Positions 1 to 9,592 of a stretch of 64,000 bases of DNA are shown piece after piece; positions within the stretch are counted from its first letter, which is position 1; every line of letters starts with the position of its first letter. The notes beneath the pieces were generated by a model. It made no database searches, was not told the origin of the DNA, and was given only the letters and a program-made list of their open reading frames with translations. The DNA lies in the NCBI RefSeq assembly GCF_040783975.1, contig NZ_CP160631.1:1736001-1800000 (forward strand). Direction: 5' to 3'. Source of the DNA: Pantoea sp. Ep11b (lineage in GTDB: Bacteria > Pseudomonadota > Gammaproteobacteria > Enterobacterales > Enterobacteriaceae). A program made the translations under genes and the position numbers.

Positions 1-1460
1 AGCTCTCCTCGCTCTCGGGTGGCTGGCTGCGTAAAGCGGCGCTGGGCCGGGCGCTGGTGAGCAACCCGCGCGTCCTGATGCTTGATGAACCGACCAACCA
101 CCTGGATATCGAAACCATCGACTGGCTGGAGACGTTCCTTAAGAACTTCAGCGGCAGCATCGTCTTTATTTCGCATGACCGTTCATTCATTCGCAATATG
201 GCAACGCGCATCGTCGATCTCGACCGAGGCAAGCTGGTCTCCTGGCCAGGGAATTACGATCTCTACCTGGAAGGTAAAGAGGAAGCGCTGCGCGTTGAAG
301 AGATGCAGAATGCGGAGTTTGACCGCAAACTGGCGCAGGAAGAGGTCTGGATCCGTCAGGGCATCAAAGCGCGTCGTACCCGTAATGAGGGCCGTGTGCG
401 TGCGCTGAAAGCGCTGCGTCGCGAGCACTCAGAACGCCGCGAAGTGATGGGCAAAGCCAACATGCAGGTGGGTGAAGCCTCCCGCTCCGGTAAGATCGTC
501 TTTGAGCTGGAAAATGTCGGCTACGCGGTGGACGGCAAAACGCTGGTAAAAGATTTCTCTGCGCAGGTGCTGCGTGGCGACAAGATTGCGCTGATCGGTC
601 CCAACGGCTGCGGTAAAACCACGCTGCTGCGGCTGATGCTGCAGCAGCTGAAAGCCGATCATGGACGTGTGCACTCCGGCACCAGGCTGGAAGTGGCTTA
701 CTTCGACCAGCATCGCGCCGAGCTGGACCCGGATCGCACCGTGATGGATAACCTGGCAGAAGGCAAGCAGGAGGTGATGGTCAACGGTAAACCGCGGCAT
801 GTGCTGGGCTATCTGCAGGACTTCCTGTTCCATCCCAAGCGTGCCATGACGCCGGTGCGTGCCCTTTCAGGCGGTGAACGTAACCGCCTGCTGCTGGCGC
901 GCCTGTTCCTGCGTCCCAGCAACCTGATGATTCTGGATGAACCGACCAACGACCTCGACGTTGAAACGCTGGAGCTGCTGGAAGAGCTGATCGCCGGCTA
1001 TCAGGGCACCGTATTACTGGTCAGCCACGACCGTCAGTTTGTCGACAACACGGTCACTGAGTGCTGGATTTTTGAAGGCAACGGTGAGATTGGTACCTTC
1101 GTCGGCGGCTATCACGATGCCCAGCAGCAGCGCGCGGCCTACCGACAGCACCGCGCTGCGGCACCGGCAAAAGCCGCCACGCCTTCCGCTAAGCCTGCTG
1201 CGGAAAAAAACGATGTTAAGCGTAGCGTGAATAAACTCAGCTACAATCTGACGCGTGAGCTGGAGCAGTTGCCGCAAAAACTGGAGCAGCTGGAAGCCCG
1301 CATCGGTGAGTTGCAGACGAAGATGAGTCATCCGGACTTCTTCAGTCAGGCACACGACCAGACACAACCGGTGCTGGATGAGCTGGCTCAGACCGAGCAG
1401 GAGCTGGAAACCGCTTTTGCGCGCTGGGAAGAGCTTGAATCGCTGAAAAATGGCGCGTAA
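1..1460 (+). CDS. uup: ABC-F ATPase Uup (5' end outside the window)
   Basis: Soluble ABC-F protein with two ATP-binding cassettes, linked in E. coli to ribosome function and to precise excision of transposons. The window opens inside cassette 1; codons read in frame from base 3 and give the ABC signature LSGGWLRKAALGRAL followed by Walker B with DEPTNHLD. Cassette 2 is complete: Walker A GPNGCGKTT (about 580-625), signature LSGGERNRLLLARL and Walker B LMILDEPTNDLD. The tail is rich in Ala, Lys and Glu and ends in the coiled-coil C-terminal domain typical of Uup rather than of other ABC-F members. The GTG at 57 is internal, not the true start. pqiA follows after 14 nt, as in E. coli. Only the N-terminal part is missing. 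Confidence 0.95.
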   Translation, partial: LSSLSGGWLRKAALGRALVSNPRVLMLDEPTNHLDIETIDWLETFLKNFSGSIVFISHDRSFIRNMATRIVDLDRGKLVSWPGNYDLYLEGKEEALRVEEMQNAEFDRKLAQEEVWIRQGIKARRTRNEGRVRALKALRREHSERREVMGKANMQVGEASRSGKIVFELENVGYAVDGKTLVKDFSAQVLRGDKIALIGPNGCGKTTLLRLMLQQLKADHGRVHSGTRLEVAYFDQHRAELDPDRTVMDNLAEGKQEVMVNGKPRHVLGYLQDFLFHPKRAMTPVRALSGGERNRLLLARLFLRPSNLMILDEPTNDLDVETLELLEELIAGYQGTVLLVSHDRQFVDNTVTECWIFEGNGEIGTFVGGYHDAQQQRAAYRQHRAAAPAKAATPSAKPAAEKNDVKRSVNKLSYNLTRELEQLPQKLEQLEARIGELQTKMSHPDFFSQAHDQTQPVLDELAQTEQELETAFARWEELESLKNGA

Positions 1461-1474
1461 GGCGGGGTGATCGG

Positions 1475-2743
1475 ATGTGTTCAGCAGTGAAAAGTAACGC
1501 GTGGATGCTCTGTCCACAATGCGATTTAATGATTAAGCTGCCGGATATTCCCGTCGGCAGCCGAGCCTCATGCCCGCGCTGCCACACCACGCTGACGGCC
1601 AACTGGCACGAACCGCGTAAACGGCCAACGGGGTATGCGCTGGCAGCCCTCTTTATGCTGCTGCTGGCCAATCTGTTTCCTTTCGTCTCCATGAAAGTGG
1701 CCGGGCTGACCAGCCAGATTACGCTGGCTCAGATCCCGAAAGTGATGGTATCTGAGGATTACAGCAGCCTGGCGACGTTGTTCCTGCTGTTTGTACAGGC
1801 GGTCCCGGCCTTCTGCATGATCACCATTCTGCTGCTGGTCAATTCGATCCCTTTGCCTGTCTCACTCAGAGTCGGCCTGGCCCGCATTCTGTTCTGGCTC
1901 CGAAACTGGGGCATGGCAGAAATCTTTATGGCTGGCGTACTGGTCAGTTTCGTTAAGCTGATGGCCTATGGCGAGATCGGCCTTGAGACCAGTTTCTGGC
2001 CCTGGGTGTTGTTCTGTCTGCTACAGCTGCGCGCTTTCCAGTGCGTTGACCGCCGCGAATTGTGGGACAGGATTTTACCCCAGCCCGCTTTGCCCCATCT
2101 GCCTGAAGCGGGCATCAGCGGATTAGAGCAGGGGCTGCGATCCTGTCCCTGTTGTATGGCTATCCTGCCCGCAGCGGATCATACCTGCCCGCGCTGCGGT
2201 GTCACCGCCCAGGCGCGCCGGAAGCACAGCCTGCAGTGGACGCTGGCGCTGCTGATGACTTCAGTGCTGATCTACATTCCGGCCAACCTGATGCCGATCA
2301 TGGTGACGGAAACACTCGGCACTGCCTATCCTTCCAATATCATGGCGGGCGTCATTCTGCTGTGGGGGGAGGGTTCCTATCCGGTGGCGCTGGTTATCTT
2401 TATCGCCAGCATTATGGTGCCTTCACTGAAAATGGTGGCGATTGGCTGGCTCTGCTGGGATGCCAGCGGACGCGGCCAGCGCGACAGCCACAGGATGCAC
2501 AAAATCTATGAGGTGGTGGAGTTTGTTGGCCGCTGGTCAATGATCGACGTGTTTGTGATTGCTGTGCTCTCTGCGCTGGTGCGCATGGGGCAGTTAATGA
2601 ATGTTTATCCCGCGTGGGGAGCGGTACTGTTTGCGATGGTGGTGATTATTACCATGATTGCGGCCATGACCTTTGACCCGCGATTAACCTGGGATCGTGT
2701 ACGCGAAAATAACAGGAAGGAGTCGCGCCTTGACGGAAACTAA
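1475..2743 (+). CDS. pqiA: PqiA, inner-membrane component of the PqiABC lipid-transport system
   Basis: Integral membrane protein of 422 aa, close to the E. coli length. It has two zinc-ribbon pairs, each preceding a four-helix membrane block: LCPQCDL with CPRCH near the N-terminus, and CPCC with CPRCG around residues 225-245. PqiA pairs with the MCE protein PqiB and the lipoprotein PqiC to carry lipids between inner and outer membrane, and is induced by paraquat through SoxRS in E. coli. The ATG at 1475 lies 14 nt after uup. The 3' end overlaps pqiB by 14 nt, so the three genes are probably translated from one mRNA. Confidence 0.95.
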   Translation: MCSAVKSNAWMLCPQCDLMIKLPDIPVGSRASCPRCHTTLTANWHEPRKRPTGYALAALFMLLLANLFPFVSMKVAGLTSQITLAQIPKVMVSEDYSSLATLFLLFVQAVPAFCMITILLLVNSIPLPVSLRVGLARILFWLRNWGMAEIFMAGVLVSFVKLMAYGEIGLETSFWPWVLFCLLQLRAFQCVDRRELWDRILPQPALPHLPEAGISGLEQGLRSCPCCMAILPAADHTCPRCGVTAQARRKHSLQWTLALLMTSVLIYIPANLMPIMVTETLGTAYPSNIMAGVILLWGEGSYPVALVIFIASIMVPSLKMVAIGWLCWDASGRGQRDSHRMHKIYEVVEFVGRWSMIDVFVIAVLSALVRMGQLMNVYPAWGAVLFAMVVIITMIAAMTFDPRLTWDRVRENNRKESRLDGN

Positions 2744-4373
2744 TCACGGCCATGCAAAGGTGGAGCAGATCAAGCGCTGGTCGCCGGTCTGGATTGTCCC
2801 CATCGTTACCCTATTGATTGGCGGATGGATCCTCTTCTATCACTTCAGCCATCAGGGCCCGGAAGTCACCTTAATCACCGAAAACGCTGAGGGCATCGTG
2901 GCGGGTAAAACCACGATCAAAAGCCGTAGCGTCGATGTCGGTGTGGTGGAGAGCGCGGTGTTAAGCGACGATCTTCACCATGTGGAAATTAAAGCGCGCC
3001 TGAATGCGGGCATGGAAAAGCTGCTGCACAGCGACAGTGTTTTCTGGGTGGTCAAACCGCAGGTCGGGCGTGAAGGCATCAGTGGTCTTGGCACCCTGTT
3101 GTCAGGTGCCTATATCGAATTACAGCCGGGCACCAAAGATCAGGCTCCGGAGCAGTTCAAGCTGCTGGATGCGCCGCCGTTAGCGCCACCGGATGCCAAA
3201 GGGATCCGTATCGTGCTGGACAGTAAGAAAGCTGGTCAGCTTAATCCGGGCGATCCGGTGCTGTTCCGCGGCTATCGCGTCGGCACGGTCGAAACCAGCG
3301 TTTTCGACACTGAGAAACGCATGATGACCTATCAGCTGTTTGTGGCAGCGCCTTACGATCGTCTGATCACCACCAACGTGCGCTTCTGGAAGGACAGCGG
3401 CATTGCCGTAGATATGTCCGCTTCGGGCATGCGGGTGGAAATGGGGTCGCTGACCACGCTGTTCAGTGGTGGTGTCAGTTTTGATGTGCCAGACGGCTGG
3501 GAGCTGGGTGAGCCGGCGAAGAATAAGTCGGACTACCATCTGTTTGACGATCAGCGCAGCATCCAGGATTCGCTCTATACCAACCATGTCGACTACGTGA
3601 TGTTCTTCTCTGACTCCATCCGTGGCCTGCAGGCGGGCGCGCCGGTTGAGTTCCGTGGCATTCGTCTGGGGACGGTCGCAGAGGCGCCGCTGAGAAAAGC
3701 GGGGCTGGATCAGGCGCTCAACAACGACTATCGCGTGCCGGTGCTGATCCGTATCGAGCCGGATCGTTTTATCAACCGACTGGGTGAGAATTTCGATCTG
3801 GAACAGCATCTGCAGGATGGTAAGAAACGCGGCCTGCGTGCCACGCTGAAAACCGGCAACCTGCTCTCGGGCGCGCTCTATGTTGACCTCGACTTCTATG
3901 ACAATGCGCCAGCCTACAAAGGACCGCAGAAAGTCTCGGGCTATGAGGTGATCCCAACGGTCAGCGGTGGCCTGAGCCAGATTCAGCAGAAACTGATGGC
4001 GGCGCTGGATAAGATCAACAGCCTGCCGCTGAACGGCATGGTCAATGAAGCCACGGGCACGCTGAAAGAGAGCCAGAAGACGATGCGTGATCTGCAGCGC
4101 ACCATCGACAACATCAATAAAGTGACCGGCAGTCCGGCGATGAAAACGCTGCCTGAGGATCTGCAGCAGACGCTGCGTGAACTGAATCGCAGTATGAAAG
4201 GTCTGCAACCCGGTTCACCGGCTTACACTAAGCTGGTCGGCGATATGCAGCGACTGGATCAGGTACTGCGTGAGCTGCAGCCGGTGTTGAGAACGCTTAA
4301 CACCAAGAGCAACGCGCTGGTATTCGAGGCGAAACCGGGACAGGATCCCCAGCCGAAGAGGGCGAAACAGTGA
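2730..4373 (+). CDS. pqiB: PqiB, MCE-domain periplasmic lipid-transport tunnel
   Basis: Protein of 547 aa with one N-terminal membrane anchor (WIVPIVTLLIGGWILFY, about residues 17-33) and three successive MCE (mammalian cell entry) domains across about 40-380. A helical C-terminal segment forms the long needle of the PqiB hexamer. I chose the TTG at 2730 because an AGGAAGGAG Shine-Dalgarno sits 7 nt upstream and the product begins MTETNHGHAK, like E. coli PqiB; an open frame from 2697 has no such site. It overlaps pqiA by 14 nt and pqiC by 4 nt. A 342-codon frame on the opposite strand inside it is a shadow. Confidence 0.95.
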   Translation: MTETNHGHAKVEQIKRWSPVWIVPIVTLLIGGWILFYHFSHQGPEVTLITENAEGIVAGKTTIKSRSVDVGVVESAVLSDDLHHVEIKARLNAGMEKLLHSDSVFWVVKPQVGREGISGLGTLLSGAYIELQPGTKDQAPEQFKLLDAPPLAPPDAKGIRIVLDSKKAGQLNPGDPVLFRGYRVGTVETSVFDTEKRMMTYQLFVAAPYDRLITTNVRFWKDSGIAVDMSASGMRVEMGSLTTLFSGGVSFDVPDGWELGEPAKNKSDYHLFDDQRSIQDSLYTNHVDYVMFFSDSIRGLQAGAPVEFRGIRLGTVAEAPLRKAGLDQALNNDYRVPVLIRIEPDRFINRLGENFDLEQHLQDGKKRGLRATLKTGNLLSGALYVDLDFYDNAPAYKGPQKVSGYEVIPTVSGGLSQIQQKLMAALDKINSLPLNGMVNEATGTLKESQKTMRDLQRTIDNINKVTGSPAMKTLPEDLQQTLRELNRSMKGLQPGSPAYTKLVGDMQRLDQVLRELQPVLRTLNTKSNALVFEAKPGQDPQPKRAKQ

Positions 4374-4939
4374 AGAAAGGATTGATACTTTCTGCCGCGC
4401 TGGTGTTGAGCGCGTGCAGCAGCAGCGTTAAAGACACCTGGTATCAGCTGCCCTCCGGGGCAGCCTCCATGCAGGTCAGCAGCAGTCAGCTGACCGAAGC
4501 ACAGCCGATGCTGTGGGTGCAGCAGGTGACGGTGCCGGACTATCTGGCGGGCAACGGTCTGGTTTATCAGACCAGCGATGTCAAATATGTCATCGCCGCC
4601 AACAATCTCTGGGCCAGCCCGCTCGACCAGCAGCTGCAGCAGACGCTGATCACCAACCTCAGTAAGGCGCTGCCGGGTCGGCTGGTGGCCGGGTCACCGT
4701 TAGGCGCGCAGCACGACACGCTGAACGTGACCGTGACCGGTTTCCAGGGTCGCTACGATGGCAAAGCGATCGTCAGCGGCGAATGGACGCTGGAACATCA
4801 GGGCAAACTGACCAAACAGGCCTTTAACGTGGTACTGCCGCAGACCGAAGATGGCTATGACGCGATGGTCAGAACGCTGTCCGTCGGCTGGCAGCAGACG
4901 GCACAGAAAATCGCCAACAGTGTGGTTGCGTTAAATTAA
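4370..4939 (+). CDS. pqiC: PqiC (YmbA) outer-membrane lipoprotein
   Basis: Lipoprotein of 189 aa with signal peptide and lipobox LSACSSS near residue 16; it docks PqiB to the outer membrane. It starts at GTG in a GTGA overlap with the pqiB stop, so translation is coupled. The remainder matches the ABC-type transport auxiliary lipoprotein fold (DUF330 family). A strong intrinsic terminator follows within 25 nt, marking the end of the pqi operon. Confidence 0.93.
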   Translation: MKKGLILSAALVLSACSSSVKDTWYQLPSGAASMQVSSSQLTEAQPMLWVQQVTVPDYLAGNGLVYQTSDVKYVIAANNLWASPLDQQLQQTLITNLSKALPGRLVAGSPLGAQHDTLNVTVTGFQGRYDGKAIVSGEWTLEHQGKLTKQAFNVVLPQTEDGYDAMVRTLSVGWQQTAQKIANSVVALN

Positions 4940-4962
4940 GATTAATGTGAATAAATAAGCTA

Positions 4963-5012
4963 AGCCCCTGAGCAAAGGTCGCGATTTACCGACCAGGCCC
5001 AGGGGCTTTTTT
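4963..5012 (+). terminator. Intrinsic terminator after pqiC
   Basis: AGCCCCTG (4963-4970) pairs with CAGGGGCT (5000-5007), with an inner stem GGTCG/CGACC around the loop, followed by a run of six T. It ends the uup-pqi transcription unit ahead of rmf. Confidence 0.85.
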
Positions 5013-5219
5013 ATTAGCTGAATCAGAAGGATAGTGTTGTATTACGCATCACAATTCGGCATTAATTTTACCGATTAAGGTCACATTTATGACATGTGTA
5101 TGAAGATTGGGCATTGATCTTTGCGGGCGCAGGGGGTAGAACATTAAAGGTGGTTGAACATTAATTCACCACTTTTCTTTCCACCAGATTCCACAGACCT
5201 TACATGAGGGACACGGAGT

Positions 5220-5387
5220 ATGAAGAGACAGAAACGAGACCGCCTCGAACGCGCCCATTCACGTGGTTATCAGGCAGGCATTACTGGACGCTCAAAAGAG
5301 ATGTGTCCGTATCAGTTGATTGACGCTAAGTCTCACTGGTTGGGAGGTTGGCGACAGGCCATGGAGGACAGGTCGGTCGCTGCATAA
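5220..5387 (+). CDS. rmf: Ribosome modulation factor
   Basis: Small basic protein of 55 aa, exactly the length of E. coli RMF. It opens MKRQKRDRLERAHSRGYQAG and contains GRSKEMCPYQ and WLGGWRQAMEDR. It binds the 30S subunit and drives 70S dimerisation into inactive 100S ribosomes in stationary phase. ATG 5220 follows an ACGGAG site. The 5013-5219 region upstream is AT-rich and must hold its promoter; in E. coli rmf is controlled by ppGpp and CRP, but I could not identify a convincing site here. It lies between pqiC and fabA as in E. coli. Confidence 0.97.
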   Translation: MKRQKRDRLERAHSRGYQAGITGRSKEMCPYQLIDAKSHWLGGWRQAMEDRSVAA

Positions 5388-5411
5388 CCGGCTGTCACTG
5401 AAAAGGGAAAT

Positions 5412-5437
5412 AACCTCCGCCATGCGCGGAGGTTTTT
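5412..5437. terminator. Bidirectional terminator between rmf and fabA
   Basis: CCTCCGC and GCGGAGG flank a short loop and are followed by GTTTTTGTTT on the plus strand, with AA on the other side. It sits between the convergent 3' ends of rmf and fabA. Confidence 0.8.
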
Positions 5438-5453
5438 GTTTCCGGGGAAACGT

Positions 5454-5972
5454 TTAGAAAGCGGCCGTATCTTTAAACAGACCGACTTTAAGATCGCTGG
5501 CGGTGTAGATCAGGTTGCCGTCAACCAGCACTTCACCATCTGCCACGCCCATCACCAGTTTACGGTTGATAACGCGTTTGAAATGAATGCGATAGGTCAC
5601 TTTCTTCGCGTCAGGCAGAACCTGACCGGTGAATTTCACTTCGCCCACGCCCAGCGCACGGCCTTTGCCTTCGCCGCCCAGCCAGCCGAGATAGAAACCG
5701 ACCAGTTGCCACATCGCATCCAGGCCCAGGCAGCCTGGCATCACCGGGTCGCCGATAAAGTGGCAGCCGAAGAACCAGAGATCAGGATTGATATCCAGCT
5801 CCGCTTCAACAAAGCCTTTGTCATATTTGCCGCCGTCTTCGGTCATTTTGACCACGCGGTCCATCATCAGCATGTTGCCAGATGGAAGCGGCGGACCATT
5901 TTCGCCAAACAGTTCACCACGACCTGACAGGATCAGATCTTCTTTGGTATAGGATTCGCGTTTATCTACCAT
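5454..5972 (-). CDS. fabA: FabA, 3-hydroxydecanoyl-ACP dehydratase/isomerase
   Basis: Protein of 172 aa, identical in length to E. coli FabA. It dehydrates 3-hydroxydecanoyl-ACP and isomerises the trans-2 to the cis-3 product, the branch point to unsaturated fatty acids. The catalytic His is in [13 protein letters not shown] (His71) and the Asp in CLGLDAMWQ (Asp85), counted with the initiator Met. It is the first gene leftward of a FabR-like palindrome 39 nt upstream of the start. The ycbZ stop lies further upstream in the same orientation. Confidence 0.98.
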   Translation of the reverse strand: MVDKRESYTKEDLILSGRGELFGENGPPLPSGNMLMMDRVVKMTEDGGKYDKGFVEAELDINPDLWFFGCHFIGDPVMPGCLGLDAMWQLVGFYLGWLGGEGKGRALGVGEVKFTGQVLPDAKKVTYRIHFKRVINRKLVMGVADGEVLVDGNLIYTASDLKVGLFKDTAAF

Positions 5973-6010
5973 GTTTTCAATAAGCCTTGTTTTAATGAAT
6001 CACGAATATT

Positions 6011-6028
6011 AGCGAACAGTTGTACGCT
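6011..6028. promoter_or_regulatory. FabR-like operator upstream of fabA
   Basis: The 18-bp sequence AGCGAACAGTTGTACGCT is an imperfect palindrome, AGCG.ACA..TGT.CGCT. This agrees with my memory of the FabR repressor site in front of fabA and fabB. It is 39 nt upstream of the fabA ATG. The assignment is inference from motif and position. Confidence 0.6.
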
Positions 6029-6040
6029 GAGCAAATCGGA

Positions 6041-7792
6041 TTAACGGTGGTTGAACCAGTTAAGCCAGCGCAGCGCCCAGGGACGTGGCGGAACATCCGG
6101 CTGATTGAACTGGCTGATGCGCTCCTGGATGGTATTCAGCAGGCAATCGCCCAGGCCATCTTCGGTGCTCCAGATTTTACCGGTCAGCAGCGGCAGCGCC
6201 TCATCGGCGCGATCGATCGCCCAGATATGGAAACGGCCCTGTTCCACTGCACTCACCACCGCCTGGTTCAGGCTGAGATGGCGCACATTGCAGGCGGGAA
6301 TAATCACACCCTGCTGACCCGTCAGCTCCCGCTGGTGGCAGATATCGAAGAAGCCTTCGATCTTCTCGTTCAGTCCACCGACCGGCTGGACATTGCCGAA
6401 CTGATCGACCGATCCTGTGACGGCAATCTGCTGATTAATTGGCTGGTTAGCCAGCGCGCTGATCAGGGCACAGAGTTCGGCCAGTGACGCACTGTCGCCA
6501 TCCACCTCGGAATAGGACTGCTCGAAAACCATCGAAGCCGAGAAGGGGAGTTGCTGATCGAGTTCCAGCTCGGCAATCAGGTAAGCCTGCATAATCATCA
6601 TGCCTTTGGCGTGAATATTGCCGCCCAGCTCCGCTTTTCGCTCAATATCCATAAACTCACCATCGCCGGGATGCACCACGCAGGTAATCCGCGAAGGATC
6701 GCCCCAGGCTCGGGGATGGCCAGGATATTCGACAACCGACAGACCATTAATCTGACCGACGACTTCGCCTTCAGTTTCAATCAGGATCTGGCGCAGCAGG
6801 ATTTCGTCACGCATCCGCTCGTTGAGGTAGTTCTCGCGCCACAGGCGCGCTTCCAGCGCATCACGCAGCGCTTCCCCATTCAGAGCATCACCCATCAGCG
6901 CTGACTCACGCATCTGCCGCTGCAGCCAGCGGGGACAGAGTGGCAGCGTTTCCTGGTCGCCGCTGTAGCGGACACCCTCTTTGATCAGCTCTGGCCAGAA
7001 GTCCTCTTCGGGCTGGGGCAGACCCGCCTGCTGCGCCAGATCGCTATTCCAGCGACACCAGGCCAGCATGTCATCCTCATCAAGAATCTGAATGTTCTCT
7101 TCAAATTCAGTATAGATGGCCATCTCGTGCGCTTCAGGGTCGAGTTCCTGAAACGCGGCCAGCGTCTCACGCTCGCCGCACAGGACCAGATTCAGTTTGA
7201 GTGGCAAAGGCGGAATCGATACAGGCAGCGGCCGGCGTTCATCCTGAGAGGTCCACTCCACATAGCCCTGCTCAATACACCTTTTCAGGCGTAACCAGAG
7301 AATCGGCTGCGCGATCAGACTGTGCAGTGACAGCAGCAGTGTGCCGCCGTTCGCCTGATGAATCAGCCCGGGCTCCAGCTGGATCCGGTCTTTATACTGG
7401 CGTACGCAGCCAAACAGCTGCTCCATCTCAACCCACTCGGCAAAGTGAATGCCACCCTGGCTGGTGAAAGGACGCTGAGGATCGGAAGGGGGCTGAAGCG
7501 TGACGTTGTCAGCCATGATATGGTAATCGCCGCCCCATAGCGTAGTGCTGTCGGACATGACCCGCTGTGCAGCCTGAGCAATCAGTGCCAGATAATCGCG
7601 ATTCTCCTGGCTACGCACCAGCAGTAAGGGAAATCCCTGCGTCTGGTGATGCAGATGCGCCAGCGCATTCAGCAACCTGGGCTGCACCGTTGCCAGAGCA
7701 TCAGTTTCTTCATCAGCAATTCGGGAGAAAACGGATTGGTATTGCGCGCTATCCGGCTGTAAGGTCTGCCACGTAAGTTGAGTGCTGGTCAA
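6041..7792 (-). CDS. ycbZ: Lon-like protease YcbZ (LonH)
   Basis: Protein of 583 aa whose C-terminal third is a Lon-type serine-lysine protease. The catalytic Ser is in VDGDSAS (Ser434) and the Lys in GGLNEKIEGF (Lys477); their spacing of 43 equals that of Lon. No clear Walker A was seen in the N-terminal part, fitting the degenerate AAA region of this family. I chose the TTG at 7792 because MTSTQLTWQTL aligns with the start of E. coli YcbZ (586 aa); the frame stays open to 7909 but that extension resembles nothing. No good Shine-Dalgarno precedes the TTG, so the start is not certain. It is encoded upstream of fabA as in E. coli. Confidence 0.92.
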   Translation of the reverse strand: MTSTQLTWQTLQPDSAQYQSVFSRIADEETDALATVQPRLLNALAHLHHQTQGFPLLLVRSQENRDYLALIAQAAQRVMSDSTTLWGGDYHIMADNVTLQPPSDPQRPFTSQGGIHFAEWVEMEQLFGCVRQYKDRIQLEPGLIHQANGGTLLLSLHSLIAQPILWLRLKRCIEQGYVEWTSQDERRPLPVSIPPLPLKLNLVLCGERETLAAFQELDPEAHEMAIYTEFEENIQILDEDDMLAWCRWNSDLAQQAGLPQPEEDFWPELIKEGVRYSGDQETLPLCPRWLQRQMRESALMGDALNGEALRDALEARLWRENYLNERMRDEILLRQILIETEGEVVGQINGLSVVEYPGHPRAWGDPSRITCVVHPGDGEFMDIERKAELGGNIHAKGMMIMQAYLIAELELDQQLPFSASMVFEQSYSEVDGDSASLAELCALISALANQPINQQIAVTGSVDQFGNVQPVGGLNEKIEGFFDICHQRELTGQQGVIIPACNVRHLSLNQAVVSAVEQGRFHIWAIDRADEALPLLTGKIWSTEDGLGDCLLNTIQERISQFNQPDVPPRPWALRWLNWFNHR

Positions 7793-7962
7793 AATAATCG
7801 CATTTGTCAGTTTGAAGAAAAGCGAGATTATACAGGATTCACCTTTGTTAAGCACTGCAGACTTCCCGTCGAAGATGTGATGACGACAGCATGTTTTTCG
7901 TTGCTGCATCCAGGAAAAAAGCTGTTATTCTTAGCTCGTTACGTGATCACGATGAGATTCCG

Positions 7963-8430
7963 ATGAAATACCAGCAACTCGAAAATCTTGAAAGTGGATG
8001 GAAGTGGAAATACCTGGTGAAGAAACATCGGGAAGGTGAACTGATCACGCGTCACCTTGAATTAAGCGCGGCGCAGGCAGCGGTCGATAAACTGCTGGCG
8101 ATGGAGAACAATCCGGTGACGGTAAACGACTGGATTGCGGAGCATATTCATGCCGATCTTGATAACCGACTCAAGCAGACCATTCGTGCGCGGCGCAAAC
8201 GTCATTTTAATGCTGAACACCAGCATACCCGTAAAAAGTCGATCGACCTGGAGTATCTGGTCTGGCAGCGACTGGCGGGTCTGGCACAACGGCGCGGCTG
8301 CACCCTTTCAGAAACTATCGTTCAGCTCATTGAAGATGCCGAACGTAAAGAGAAATATGCGACGCAGATGTCGAGTCTGAAGCAGGATTTGCAGGCCATT
8401 CTGGGCAAGTCGGAAACAGAAAACGACTGA
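7963..8430 (+). CDS. matP: MatP, macrodomain Ter organiser
   Basis: DNA-binding protein of 155 aa (about 150 in E. coli) that binds matS sites in the replication terminus and tethers it to the divisome. It opens [20 protein letters not shown], and the segment [20 protein letters not shown] followed by the ribbon-helix-helix around [19 protein letters not shown] is nearly the E. coli sequence. ATG 7963 was chosen by that match; an open frame back to 7891 is unsupported. It is divergent from ycbZ and convergent with ompA, the conserved order. Confidence 0.97.
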   Translation: MKYQQLENLESGWKWKYLVKKHREGELITRHLELSAAQAAVDKLLAMENNPVTVNDWIAEHIHADLDNRLKQTIRARRKRHFNAEHQHTRKKSIDLEYLVWQRLAGLAQRRGCTLSETIVQLIEDAERKEKYATQMSSLKQDLQAILGKSETEND

Positions 8431-8479
8431 CCGGGCAGGGCATCAGCCTGAGGCGCTGAATAACATAGATAACAGCCAT

Positions 8480-8508
8480 AAAAAAACCCCGCCGTAGCGG
8501 GGTTTTTT
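8480..8508. terminator. Bidirectional terminator between matP and ompA
   Basis: CCCCGC-CGTA-GCGGGG (8487-8502) is flanked by A6 on the left and T6 on the right. It can therefore stop transcription from both converging genes. Confidence 0.93.
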
Positions 8509-8521
8509 ATTACGTTTTAAC

Positions 8522-9592
8522 TTAAGCCTGTGGCTGAGTTACAACGTCTTTGATGCCTTTAACATCGATTTCTACGCGACGGTCCGGAGACAGGCAGTCG
8601 ATCAGGGCGTTACGGCCTTTCACGCTGTCACAGGTGTTGCCGGTAACTGGGTTAGATTTACCCATGCCACGTGCAGAGATCTTGTTAGAAGGGATACCTT
8701 TAGAAACCAGGTAATCTACGACTGACTGAGCACGTTTCTCAGACAGTTTCTGGTTGTACTGCTCTGAACCGATGCGGTCAGTGAAGCCCAGTACGACAAC
8801 GGAACCATCTTTAGGATCCATTGAGCTCAGCTGGCTGTACAGCTGATCCAGAGCCTGCTGGCCTTCTGGCTTCAGGGTAGATTTGTTGAAGGTGAACAGA
8901 ACGTCAGACTTCAGAGTGAAACGCTTGGTTTCAACAACTGGAGCTGGCGCTGGAGCTGGAGCCGGAGCCGGAGCAGCGACGTCATCCTGACCGAAGCGGT
9001 ATGAAACGCCTACGCTCAGCATGCCGTTGTCTGGACGTGCACCAACAGTCTGCGCATCACCGATGTTGTTAACCCACTGGTAGTCCAGACGGGTAGCCCA
9101 GTTTTTGGTCAGTGCATATTCAACACCCACTGCTGCCAGCGGAGAAACGCCGGTGTCGTGGTCGCTGATGCGGCCAGTAGTTGGGTTAGTCTGCGTTGAA
9201 TCTGCACGCCATACCATGCCGCCCAGACGGGTATAAACGTCCAGATCGTCATAAATTGGGTAGCTCAGTTTAGCAGCCAGCTGGATGCCCTGTGCTTTGA
9301 ACGCGCCGTTGGTCACAGTACCTTTGTTAGGCATGCGGCCCAGCCAGTCATAGCCCATCTCGAAGCCCAGGTATGGGTTTGCCTGATAACCAACGAACGC
9401 ACCTGCGCCCAGCTGGCTTTCATGAGTTGGACCGTTGTTGTTTTCGTAACCGTGACCGTAGTAGCCAGTGTCGTGATACTGAGACCAGCCCAGTTTAGCA
9501 CCGGTGTACCAGGTGTCATCTTTAGGGGCGGCCTGCGCTACGGTAGCGAAGCCAGCCAGTGCCACTGCAATTGCGATAGCTGTCTTTTTCAT
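8522..9592 (-). CDS. ompA: Outer membrane protein OmpA
   Basis: Major porin-like protein of 356 aa: signal peptide [21 protein letters not shown], an eight-stranded beta-barrel to about residue 195, an Ala-Pro hinge ([13 protein letters not shown]), then a periplasmic OmpA/MotB peptidoglycan-binding domain with NxxLSxxRAxxVxxYL and a disulfide pair near [13 protein letters not shown]. The start at 9592 follows a GAGGCG site; the frame is open 10 codons further but the signal peptide fixes the start. A long leader resembling that of E. coli ompA precedes it. Confidence 0.98.
   Translation of the reverse strand: MKKTAIAIAVALAGFATVAQAAPKDDTWYTGAKLGWSQYHDTGYYGHGYENNNGPTHESQLGAGAFVGYQANPYLGFEMGYDWLGRMPNKGTVTNGAFKAQGIQLAAKLSYPIYDDLDVYTRLGGMVWRADSTQTNPTTGRISDHDTGVSPLAAVGVEYALTKNWATRLDYQWVNNIGDAQTVGARPDNGMLSVGVSYRFGQDDVAAPAPAPAPAPAPVVETKRFTLKSDVLFTFNKSTLKPEGQQALDQLYSQLSSMDPKDGSVVVLGFTDRIGSEQYNQKLSEKRAQSVVDYLVSKGIPSNKISARGMGKSNPVTGNTCDSVKGRNALIDCLSPDRRVEIDVKGIKDVVTQPQA

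Noticed and set aside
3180..4208. 342-codon open frame on the minus strand inside pqiB
   Set aside because: Lies fully antisense to a well-recognised gene, with composition typical of a shadow of GC-rich coding DNA and no family motif.
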